Below are positions 53,806 through 61,365 of a DNA stretch of 64,000 nucleotides, piece after piece; position 1 is the stretch's first letter, and each line of letters begins with the position of its first letter. The translations under genes were made by a program, and so were the position numbers. The DNA is from JAFLCL01 sp039809495 (GTDB lineage Bacteria > Myxococcota_A > Polyangia > Polyangiales > Sandaracinaceae): positions 1 through 64,000 of the forward strand of contig JBDHVC010000014.1 in the NCBI GenBank assembly GCA_039809495.1. Reading direction: 5' to 3'. Under the pieces are notes generated by a model. The model did no database searches, was not told the DNA's origin, and worked only from the letters and a program-made list of their open reading frames with translations.

Positions 53806-55212
53806 ATGCTCGACGACGATCCGCGCGCGCTCCCCTCGGACGAACCGCTCGCACCGGCTCCCTCGCTCGCTCGCTACCGAACGATCCGCCGCCTGGGCTC
53901 TGGGGGCATGGCCGACGCCTTCGTCGTCGAGCCGATCGACGGCCTCGGTCGCGAGCGGGTCTGCCTCAAGCGGCTACGGGGGGCGCTCGCGGACGATCCC
54001 AGCCAGCGCGCGCGCTTCATGGACGAGGCCCGCGTCCTCTCGCGACTCTGCCACCCGAACGTCGTCGCCGTGCTCGACGCGGGCGCGGATCGCGAGGGGC
54101 CCTTCCTCGTCACCGAGCTCGTCGAGGGGCTCGACCTCCGGCGCCTGCTCCTCTGGGTCGCGCGGCGCGGTGAGCGCCTCCCCGAGCGCCTGGCCCTCGG
54201 GATCGCGGTCGACGTCCTCGAGGCGCTCTCGCACGCGCACGCGCACGGCGTGGTCCACCGCGACGTGACCCCGGCGAACGTGCTCCTCGGGCGGGACGGG
54301 CGCGTCGTCCTCATCGACTTCGGGATCGCGCGGAGCGAGCTCCAGAGCGAGCGCACGCGGACCGGGCTCGTGAAGGGCAAGGTCCCGTACATGGCCCCGG
54401 AGCAGGCGCTCGGGAAGCCCGTCGATGGGCGCACCGATCTCTTCGCGCTCGGCGTCGTCCTCTTCGAGATGCTCTCGGGGACGCGTCCCCACGACGGCGC
54501 GAGCGACGTCGAGACGATCACGAACGTCCTCCATGGCAAGCGCGTCGCCCTGGGCGTGACGCTCGCGACGGACGGGCTCGAGGCGCTGCTCGCGGCCTGC
54601 CTCGCCTCCGATCGAGCAGAACGCCCTGGCTCGGCGCGCGCGCTCCTCGACGCGCTCGAGGGAGCGGAGCGCTCGAGCGCGGGCGAGCTCGCGGCGTGGG
54701 TGCGCGCGGCCTGCGACGCGCTCGAGGTCGGCGAGCGCGAGGCGAGCGTCGCGGACGCGAGCGACGAGACCGAGCCCGGCGCGCGACCGACGAGCGCGGA
54801 GCGAACGTGGACGGCGGGGCGCGACGACGCGTCGACGACGCTGACCGTCTCCGAGCTGCTGCTCGAGACGGTCGAGCAGCGCGCCCCGCTCCCCGAGGAG
54901 CTCGGCCAGGCGACGCGAGGGGGCGAGCCCTCTCCCCCGCCATCGGCGACCGACGAGCGCGCGGCCGACGAAGGAGGGTCGCGCGAGCCACGCCCCTCGG
55001 GCCTCGAGCCCACCGAGCGCCACCGCCTCCCGCGCGAGCGCTCCTTCGCTACGGAGCGCCCCGCGCGGGCCACGCCTTCGGGGCCCCCACCCGAGCCGGC
55101 GACGACCGCGGCGCGCGCGGCCAGCGCCGCCTCGTCGTCCCTCCTCGGCGGGCTCTGCGTCGGGCTCGTGTCCGGCGGAGTCCTCGGGGCCCTCCTCGGC
55201 CTCTGGCTGTGA
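53806..55212 (+). CDS. Membrane-anchored Ser/Thr protein kinase
   Basis: 468 residues. Kinase domain 24-285: 'GSGGMADAFV', Lys55, 'HRDVTPAN' 151-158 (Asp153, Asn158; Thr replaces the usual Lys) and DFG 171-173. A 150-residue acidic/Pro linker ends in a single C-terminal TM helix ('LLGGLCVGLVSGGVLGALLG'), leaving no outer sensor domain. GGAGG at good spacing before the ATG. Same design as the kinase at 13730-15565. The target is unknown; the MopE-like lipoprotein gene follows on the same strand. Confidence 0.93.
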   Translation: MLDDDPRALPSDEPLAPAPSLARYRTIRRLGSGGMADAFVVEPIDGLGRERVCLKRLRGALADDPSQRARFMDEARVLSRLCHPNVVAVLDAGADREGPFLVTELVEGLDLRRLLLWVARRGERLPERLALGIAVDVLEALSHAHAHGVVHRDVTPANVLLGRDGRVVLIDFGIARSELQSERTRTGLVKGKVPYMAPEQALGKPVDGRTDLFALGVVLFEMLSGTRPHDGASDVETITNVLHGKRVALGVTLATDGLEALLAACLASDRAERPGSARALLDALEGAERSSAGELAAWVRAACDALEVGEREASVADASDETEPGARPTSAERTWTAGRDDASTTLTVSELLLETVEQRAPLPEELGQATRGGEPSPPPSATDERAADEGGSREPRPSGLEPTERHRLPRERSFATERPARATPSGPPPEPATTAARAASAASSSLLGGLCVGLVSGGVLGALLGLWL

Positions 55213-55250
55213 CGCGCCTCGCCCGTGAAGAGGAAGCGCACGGCCCCATT

Positions 55251-55273
55251 GTCATCACCCTCGGGTGAGTGAC
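55251..55273. promoter_or_regulatory. Inverted repeat upstream of the MopE-like gene
   Basis: TCACCC (55255-55260) / GGGTGA (55263-55268) flanked by GTCA (55251-55254) and TGAC (55270-55273). Lies 11-33 nt before the chosen ATG at 55284. Operator-like; the loop is too short for a stable hairpin. Confidence 0.35.
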
Positions 55274-55283
55274 ACGATGGAGC

Positions 55284-57203
55284 ATGCTTCTCTCCTTCGA
55301 ACGACGCTCCCTCATCCACGCCGTGACCGCGGCCTCTCTCGCGTCTCTCGCCGCGCTCTCGGGCTGCGCGAACGGCGAGTCGACCCCGCCGGACGCGAGC
55401 ACGCACCGCGCCGACGCTTGGATCTCGAGCGAGATGGACGCTCCCGAGCCGGAATTTCCGGACGCGACGGTGGGCCGCGACGCGCCCACGCCGGCCGACG
55501 ACGCGTCACGCGTCGACACCGGTCCCACGTGCGTCGACGCCGACGGCGATGGGTTCTCGGTCGGCCCCTCGAGCTGCGGTCAGCTCGACTGCGACGACGC
55601 CGACGCGACGATCAACCCGGGGGCCGTCGAGGTCTGCAACGGCAAGGACGACGACTGCAACGGCGTGGTCGACGACGCCATCGCCGAGCAGCACTGCGGC
55701 GTCGGTGGCTGCGCGGTGACGGTCCCGGGCTGCACCGCGGGCCGCGTCCCGACGTGCACCCCGGGCGCGCCCAGCACCGAGATCTGCAACGCGATCGACG
55801 ACGACTGCGACGGTGAGGTCGACGAGGGCCTCGGGACCCCGGTCGTCTGTGGGGTCGGCGCGTGCGAGCGGATGGTCCCGGGCTGCTCCGGCGGCGGCAC
55901 GACGACCTGCACGCCTGGGGCGCCCAGCCCGGAGACCTGTAACGGCATCGACGACGACTGTGACGGCGAGACCGACGAGGGCCTCCCGAACCAGACGTGC
56001 GGCGTCGGCGCGTGCGCGCGGACCATGCCCACCTGCGTCGGCGGCGCGCTCGCGGCGTGCACGCCCGGCTCCCCCAGCACCGAGGTGTGCAACGGGGTCG
56101 ACGACGACTGCAACGGCTTCATCGACGACGGCTTCGGCACCCGGACCTGCGGCGTCGGCTACTGCCAGCGCACGGTGAACGAGTGCGTGAGCGGCGTCCC
56201 GCAGACCTGCACGCCGGGCTCCCCGCGGGCGGAGACGTGCAACAACATCGACGACAACTGCAACGGATCCGTCGACGAGGGCCTCGGGACGCTCTCCTGC
56301 GGCGTCGGCATCTGCGCGAACAGCGTCGCGGCCTGCGTCGCCGGCGTCCCGCAGACCTGCACGCCGCGCCCCGGCCTCGCGACCGAGGTCTGCGGCAACG
56401 GCCTCGACGACAACTGCAACGGGAGCGTCGACGAGGGGTGCACGCCGACGAACGACCTCTGCGGCAGCGCGATCGTGCTCTCGAGCGCGGGCGGCACGCG
56501 GACAGGAGACCGGATCGACGGCGCCGCCCAGAACCTCACGGCGAGCTGCGGCTACAACGGCGGTGACGTCTTCTACTCGATCACGCTGAGCGCGCGCTCC
56601 GTCCTCTACGTCGACACCTTCGGCTCGAGCTTCGACACGACCGCGTCGATCTTCGCGGGCTGTAGCGGCTCGTCGATCGCTTGCAACGACGACTCCGCCT
56701 GCTCCAGCGACTTCCTGCGCTCTCAGGTCACGGCGGTCCTGAACCCCGGCACCTACATCATCCGCGTGGCGTCCTTCGCGTCGGGCGCGACGGGCACGTT
56801 CAACCTCCGCTGGCAGGTGATGACGGCCGGCGCCGGCCCAGCGACGCTCATCACGGGCAACGGCACCTACACGGGCACGACCAGCGCGACGAGCGGGGTG
56901 ACCAGCTCGACGACTGGGGCGCCCTGTTATGGGCGCGGTAGCGGCGGCGAGGCGCTCCACTACTTCATGCGCTGCCCCGGCGCGACGAGCAGCGTCACCG
57001 CGTCGACGTGCAGCCTGACGAGCCTCGACTCCGTGCTCTACCTGCGGAACGGCGCGAACACCGAGCTCAGCTGCGCCGACGACACGTGCGGGCTCCAGAC
57101 GTCGATCGCGGGATCGGCCGCCGGACCCGGCGTCTTCGGCATCTACGTCGACAGCTTCTCGGGGTACTCGCAGAGCTATTCCGTCGCGGTGAGCGGCCTC
57201 TGA
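55284..57203 (+). CDS. MopE-like Cys/Asp-repeat lipoprotein
   Basis: 639 residues from ATG 55284; a GTG at 55269 would add five residues. Lipobox LSGC, then a Asp/Ala-rich linker. Residues about 80-385 hold six repeats of about 50 residues, each with a core like 'CNGIDDDCDGETDEGL' followed by 'CGVGAC' and 'CTPGSPS'. This core is the putative metal-binding motif found in MopE and many delta-proteobacterial/myxobacterial surface proteins. The C-terminal 250 residues contain two beta-sandwich units ('GDVFYSITLSARSVLYVDTF', 'GTYIIRVASF', 'GVFGIYVDSFSG') of the PPC type. Surface Ca2+ or Cu+ binding is plausible but not shown. Confidence 0.87.
   Translation: MLLSFERRSLIHAVTAASLASLAALSGCANGESTPPDASTHRADAWISSEMDAPEPEFPDATVGRDAPTPADDASRVDTGPTCVDADGDGFSVGPSSCGQLDCDDADATINPGAVEVCNGKDDDCNGVVDDAIAEQHCGVGGCAVTVPGCTAGRVPTCTPGAPSTEICNAIDDDCDGEVDEGLGTPVVCGVGACERMVPGCSGGGTTTCTPGAPSPETCNGIDDDCDGETDEGLPNQTCGVGACARTMPTCVGGALAACTPGSPSTEVCNGVDDDCNGFIDDGFGTRTCGVGYCQRTVNECVSGVPQTCTPGSPRAETCNNIDDNCNGSVDEGLGTLSCGVGICANSVAACVAGVPQTCTPRPGLATEVCGNGLDDNCNGSVDEGCTPTNDLCGSAIVLSSAGGTRTGDRIDGAAQNLTASCGYNGGDVFYSITLSARSVLYVDTFGSSFDTTASIFAGCSGSSIACNDDSACSSDFLRSQVTAVLNPGTYIIRVASFASGATGTFNLRWQVMTAGAGPATLITGNGTYTGTTSATSGVTSSTTGAPCYGRGSGGEALHYFMRCPGATSSVTASTCSLTSLDSVLYLRNGANTELSCADDTCGLQTSIAGSAAGPGVFGIYVDSFSGYSQSYSVAVSGL
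55620..56440 (+). repeat. Coding repeats of about 150 bp in the MopE-like gene
   Basis: Six copies of a TGCAACnnnnTCGACGACGAC-type core (starts near 55631, 55780, 55934, 56082, 56235 and 56389) spaced 148-154 bp apart. Conservation is strongest in the DDDCNG/VDE segment, moderate in between. Confidence 0.75.
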
Positions 57204-57229
57204 GCCGCGCGCGCTCGGCGTCCGTCGGG

Positions 57230-57266
57230 GCGGGCGAGCGGGCGCTCATCGGGTAAGCTCGCCCGC
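57230..57266 (+). terminator. 10-bp hairpin between the MopE-like gene and a GT-C operon
   Basis: GCGGGCGAGC (57230-57239) pairs perfectly with GCTCGCCCGC (57257-57266) around 17 nt. A TAAGCT hexamer (57254-57259, 14 nt before the next ATG) overlaps the right arm, so the site could terminate the upstream transcript and also influence the next promoter. Confidence 0.5.
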
Positions 57267-57273
57267 TCCCCGC

Positions 57274-58302
57274 ATGGCCGAGACTGAAGCGAACGTCGCC
57301 CCCGAGGCGCCTCCCTCCGCGTCGGCGGGCGGGAGCTCCGCCTCGAGCGTGACGCCTCGAGCGGCCGAGCCGCTGCTCGCGCGCCGGCCCGGGCGGCTCT
57401 ACCTCGCGATCCCGCTGATCGCCGCCGCCGAGCTCCTCGGCCAGCTCGTCATCTCCTCGCGGGTCGCCTCGCGCGACGCGTGGCGCGAGGCGCTCGCCTT
57501 CGTGCGCTCCGAGTGGCGACCCGACGACACGATCGTCGCCGCGCCGCGCTGGTCCGACCCGCTCCTGCGGGAGGCGGCCGGCTCGCTCCTCGACGCGCGG
57601 CGCGAGGGCGCGAGCGACCTCGCGGCCTACGCGCGCCTCTGGGTGGTCTCGATCCGGGGCGCGCACGCCGAGGGCGTGGACGCCGAGGCGCGCGAGCTCA
57701 CGCGCGACTTCGGCCGCGTGCGGGTCGAGCGCTTCGCGCTGCCCGCGCCGAGCGTCCTCTACGACTTCGTCGAGCACGTCGGCGACGCCCACGTCACCCG
57801 GACGGAGCGGGGCGTCGCGCTCCCCTGCCGCGAGGTCATGAGCGCGGGCTCGACGCAGGGCGGCCTCGGCAACGGTCCCTTCGAGAGCGCGCCCCGTCAC
57901 CTCTGCGATCCCGCCCGCCCCTGGCTCGCGGTCTTCCGGACGACGACGATGGACCTCGAGCTGCGCGCGCGACGCTGCGTCTCGCAGCACGCGCAGGGCG
58001 AGGAGCCGATCACGACGAGCTACGACGACGTCCCGCTCGGGAGCTCCATCGTGCTCTACGGCGGCCTCTGGTGGGAGCGCGAGCGCTGGCGCAACGGCGG
58101 CGACGTCGAGGTGATCGTGCGCCTCGACGGCGACGAGATCGGGCGCATGACGCACCACGACGGCGACGGCTGGAAGCGGATGGAGGCCGCGATCCCCGAC
58201 GCGCGCCGCGGCGCTCGAGGTCGCGTGTCCATCGAGGTGAGCGCGCGCGACCCAGAATTCCGCGCGTTCTGCTGGGCGGGCTCGACGCGAGGCGCGCGAT
58301 GA
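57274..58302 (+). CDS. Membrane-anchored protein paired with a GT-C glycosyltransferase
   Basis: 342 residues. Disordered N-terminus, one TM helix (about 41-61), then a periplasmic domain: an alpha/beta-like part up to about 180 ('DTIVAAPRWSDPLLREAAGS'), and a beta-rich part ('SSIVLYGGLWWERERWRNGG', 'IEVSARDPEFRAFCWAG'). The first part resembles the soluble domains seen at the C-terminus of GT39 proteins, here as a separate gene. Its stop overlaps the GT-C start by ATGA, so the two act together. Function unproven. Confidence 0.68.
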   Translation: MAETEANVAPEAPPSASAGGSSASSVTPRAAEPLLARRPGRLYLAIPLIAAAELLGQLVISSRVASRDAWREALAFVRSEWRPDDTIVAAPRWSDPLLREAAGSLLDARREGASDLAAYARLWVVSIRGAHAEGVDAEARELTRDFGRVRVERFALPAPSVLYDFVEHVGDAHVTRTERGVALPCREVMSAGSTQGGLGNGPFESAPRHLCDPARPWLAVFRTTTMDLELRARRCVSQHAQGEEPITTSYDDVPLGSSIVLYGGLWWERERWRNGGDVEVIVRLDGDEIGRMTHHDGDGWKRMEAAIPDARRGARGRVSIEVSARDPEFRAFCWAGSTRGAR

Positions 58303-60191
58303 GCGGCGGCCCGACGCGCCGTCGCCCGACGGAGGACACCGCCGGGATCGCCATCCCGCCGCGGCCGAGCGTCCACGATCCGCTGCTCGGCGCCGCGGGG
58401 CCCGAGGATGAGCTCGATCTCAGCCGGCTGCGCCGCTCCTCGATGCCGCCCCCGCCCCGAGCGCCGCGCCGCATCGACGCGCTCGCGGGCGGGCGCGAGC
58501 CGAACCGCTGGGATCAGCTCCTCGGCTTCACGCTCGCCGCGCTCTACGTGCTCGCGCTGCTCACCACGTCACACGGCCTCGGGATGAACCGCGACGAGAG
58601 CTTCTACGTCGACGCGGCCGAGTCGTACGCGGGCTTCTTCCGCGGCGTCCTCGACGGGGAGCCGGGCGCCTTCGATCCGGCGACGATCGATCGCCTCTGG
58701 GAGGTGAACCACGAGCACCCCTCGCTCCCGAAGAGCCTCTTCGCGCTCTCGTGGCTCGCGCAGGAGCGCTTCCACGTCTTCCCCGACGACTCGATGGCCT
58801 TCCGCTTCCCGGGGATGGTGATGTCGTCCCTGGCGCTCTGGATCCTCTACCTCTTCGGGACGCGCCTCTACGGCCGGCGCGCGGGCCTCTACGCGGCGCT
58901 CGCGTACGCCCTCGTGCCCGCCGTCTTCTACCACGCGCACCTCGACTGCTTCGACACGCCGATCGTGTCGATGCTGCTGCTCGTCACCTACGCCTACCAC
59001 CGCTCGCTCACCCGGCCGATCTGGGCGATCTGGACTGGGATCGCCTACGGCTTCTGCCTCGAGACGAAGCACAACGCGTGGATCCTGCCGCTCGTCTTCC
59101 TCGCGCACTTCCTCTTCGTCGTCGGCGAGGAGCGCGCTCGACGTCGACGTCCGCTCGAGGCGGAGGGCGCGGGCGCGCGGCTCTCGCTCGTCCCCTACTG
59201 GCTCCTCGGCATGGCCGGGCTCGGCCCGCCGCTCTTCGTCGCGATGTGGCCGTGGCTCTGGCACGACACGCTCGCGCGGATCGGCGAGTACGTCGGCTTC
59301 CACGTCCACCACGTCCACTACAACATCGCGTACCTCGGCCACACCTACTTCTCTCCGCCGAGCCCGGCGTCGTACGCGTGGGTGACGACGCTCTTCACCG
59401 TCCCGCTCGTCACGCTCGTCCTCGGGACCATCGGGCTCGTCCTGCGAGCGCGGGCGCTCATCCCGCGGTGGGCGCTCGATCGGCTCTTTCGAGGCGACGG
59501 CCTCGAGCCGGACCGCGCGCGCTCCGACGTGCTCGTCTTCGGGAGCTTCTTCACGCCGATGTTCGTGATGATGATGCCGTCGACGCCGATCTTCGGCGGC
59601 ACGAAGCACTTCCTCCTGGCGTACGCGATGCTCGCGCTCTTCGGCGGCGTCGCGTGCTCGCGGATGATGGACCTCTTCGCGACCTCGCTCACCCGCTTCG
59701 CGCGCGAGGACGTCGCGCGCGCGGGCGGCGTCGCCCTCGGCCTCCTCGCCGCGCTCGCGAGCCCGCTCGCCTCGACGATCCACAGCCACCCCTTCGGCCT
59801 CTCCTACTACACGTGGATCGCGGGGGGCGTGCCGGGCGCGGCCGACCTCGGCATGAACCGTCAATTCTGGGGCTTCACGACCGGGAGCCTCGTCCCCTTC
59901 CTGAACGAGCACCTGCCCGAGCGCGGCAGCGTCTTTCTCTGCGACACGACGCCGACCGCGTTCCACATGCTCCAGCGCGACGGCCTGCTCCGCGACGACG
60001 TGCGCGTCGCGTGGGATCTGGGCAGCGCGGATCTCGCGCTCGTCCACCACGAGGACCACTTCGCGATCGTCGACTTCCAGATCTGGGAGGCCTACGGACG
60101 CGTCGATCCCATCTACGTCCTCACCTACGACGGCGTCCCGATCATCAGCGTCTACGAGAACCCAGCGCGCGCGCGGGCGCGCCAGCGCTGA
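58299..60191 (+). CDS. GT39/PMT-type GT-C glycosyltransferase
   Basis: 630 residues. Cytoplasmic N-terminus of about 70 residues, TM1, then the first outer loop with 'MNRDESFYVDAA' (Asp99, Glu100), the catalytic acidic motif of ArnT/PMT-like enzymes. 'NHEHPSLPKSLFAL' is a further conserved loop of the PMT_2 family. About ten more TM helices follow and a C-terminal soluble domain (about 515-630) ending near 'VPIISVYENP'. Transfers a sugar from a polyprenyl-phosphate donor to an unknown acceptor on the periplasmic side. Overlaps its membrane partner by 4 nt. Confidence 0.88.
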   Translation: MSGGPTRRRPTEDTAGIAIPPRPSVHDPLLGAAGPEDELDLSRLRRSSMPPPPRAPRRIDALAGGREPNRWDQLLGFTLAALYVLALLTTSHGLGMNRDESFYVDAAESYAGFFRGVLDGEPGAFDPATIDRLWEVNHEHPSLPKSLFALSWLAQERFHVFPDDSMAFRFPGMVMSSLALWILYLFGTRLYGRRAGLYAALAYALVPAVFYHAHLDCFDTPIVSMLLLVTYAYHRSLTRPIWAIWTGIAYGFCLETKHNAWILPLVFLAHFLFVVGEERARRRRPLEAEGAGARLSLVPYWLLGMAGLGPPLFVAMWPWLWHDTLARIGEYVGFHVHHVHYNIAYLGHTYFSPPSPASYAWVTTLFTVPLVTLVLGTIGLVLRARALIPRWALDRLFRGDGLEPDRARSDVLVFGSFFTPMFVMMMPSTPIFGGTKHFLLAYAMLALFGGVACSRMMDLFATSLTRFAREDVARAGGVALGLLAALASPLASTIHSHPFGLSYYTWIAGGVPGAADLGMNRQFWGFTTGSLVPFLNEHLPERGSVFLCDTTPTAFHMLQRDGLLRDDVRVAWDLGSADLALVHHEDHFAIVDFQIWEAYGRVDPIYVLTYDGVPIISVYENPARARARQR

Positions 60192-60215
60192 CGGCGCTGA
60201 CGGCGCTGAGCCCGA

Positions 60216-61214
60216 TCAGGCGGCGTCGACGGCGGCGCGGGTGCGCACGCCCTCCGCTGGCGCGCGCGCCCCGATCCGGAGGATCGAGAGCAGCGTGCGA
60301 TCGACGACGGGCCGATCGGCGACGAGCGGGCTCAGCGCGCGGTTGAGCGCGCGCATCGAGTGGAAGCGCTCGTCGGGATCGCGCGCGAGGGCGCGGGCGA
60401 TGACCTCGTCGAAGGCGAAGCTCAGCTCGTGGCGCATGAGCCCGGCGCGCGGCGCGTCCTCGCGGATGATGCGTCGCAGGAGGTTCGCGACGGTCGAGCC
60501 GCTGAACGGCATCCGCCCCGTCACCGCCTCGAACATCACGATGCCGAGGCCGAAGACGTCGGCGCGCCCATCGACGTCGGGGTTGCCCGACGCCTGCTCC
60601 GGCGAGCAGTAGCTCGGCGTCCCGAAGACGCGGCCGACCTCGCGATCGCGCTCGTCCTTGGGGGCGCGCGCGCTGGCGCACACGCCGAAGTCGAGGAGCC
60701 GGACCCGCAAGGATCCGTCGGGCGCGCGATCCATGAAGACGTGCTCCGGCTTCACGTCCCGGTGGACGTAGCCGTGCTGGTGCGCCGCGTGGAGCACGGT
60801 CGCCACGCGCATCGTGATCGCGCCGACGACGTCCGGCGCGAGGACACCGACGCGGCGCAAGACGCGCTGCAGGCACTCGCCGTGGATCCGCTCGAGCACG
60901 AGGTAGGGCGAGCCGTCCGCGCCGGGGTAGCCGGAGAGGATCCCCTCGTCGAAGACGGAGACGATCGCGGGGTGCACGACCGTCCGCGCCACCTCGCCCT
61001 CGCGCCGCAGGCGACGCACGAGGTCGGGGTTGTCCACGAAGCTCGGGCGCAGCACCTTGACGACCACGGGCTCGCCGTCCTCGAGCCGCTCGGCCTCGAA
61101 CGCCACGGCCGTGCCGCCGATCCCGAGCACCTCTCCGACACGGTAGCGCCCGTCGAGGATCCGACCTCGAAGCTCGGCTCGCTCGTGCGGCAGTTGGGTC
61201 TCCCTGAGCTGCAT
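60216..61214 (-). CDS. Cytosolic Ser/Thr kinase with altered catalytic loop
   Basis: 332 residues. Kinase domain 24-290: Gly loop 'GIGGTAVAFE', Lys53, 'HRDVKPEH' 151-158 and DFG 175-177. The metal-binding Asn of the catalytic loop is His158, which usually lowers or changes activity, though the other key residues are intact. No TM helix or sensor; the C-terminal 40 residues are basic. Converges with the GT-C gene 24 nt away and is divergent from the TPR-kinase gene. Could be a weak kinase or a scaffold. Confidence 0.92.
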   Translation of the reverse strand: MQLRETQLPHERAELRGRILDGRYRVGEVLGIGGTAVAFEAERLEDGEPVVVKVLRPSFVDNPDLVRRLRREGEVARTVVHPAIVSVFDEGILSGYPGADGSPYLVLERIHGECLQRVLRRVGVLAPDVVGAITMRVATVLHAAHQHGYVHRDVKPEHVFMDRAPDGSLRVRLLDFGVCASARAPKDERDREVGRVFGTPSYCSPEQASGNPDVDGRADVFGLGIVMFEAVTGRMPFSGSTVANLLRRIIREDAPRAGLMRHELSFAFDEVIARALARDPDERFHSMRALNRALSPLVADRPVVDRTLLSILRIGARAPAEGVRTRAAVDAA

Positions 61215-61365
61215 CGCGACCTCGTTCCGGAGCGCCTCGTGCGCTCACCCGAGAACGGACCCTCGACGAGCCGGCGCGAAGCGTCAAAAAAACGGCCGCC
61301 GCGCCGCGCGCGCGGGGACGACGCGCCTCGTTTCGTGCAAGCTCTCGTGGCGAGAGAGCGATGCG
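61215..61365. promoter_or_regulatory. Divergent kinase-kinase intergenic region
   Basis: 151 nt. Holds an A7 tract (61287-61293), conspicuous at this G+C, beside a CCGCGCGCGCGG palindrome. On the plus side CTCTCG (61342-61347) pairs with CGAGAG (61351-61356), and the right arm contains the only Shine-Dalgarno-like GAGAG before ATG 61366. No clear -35. Confidence 0.35.
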
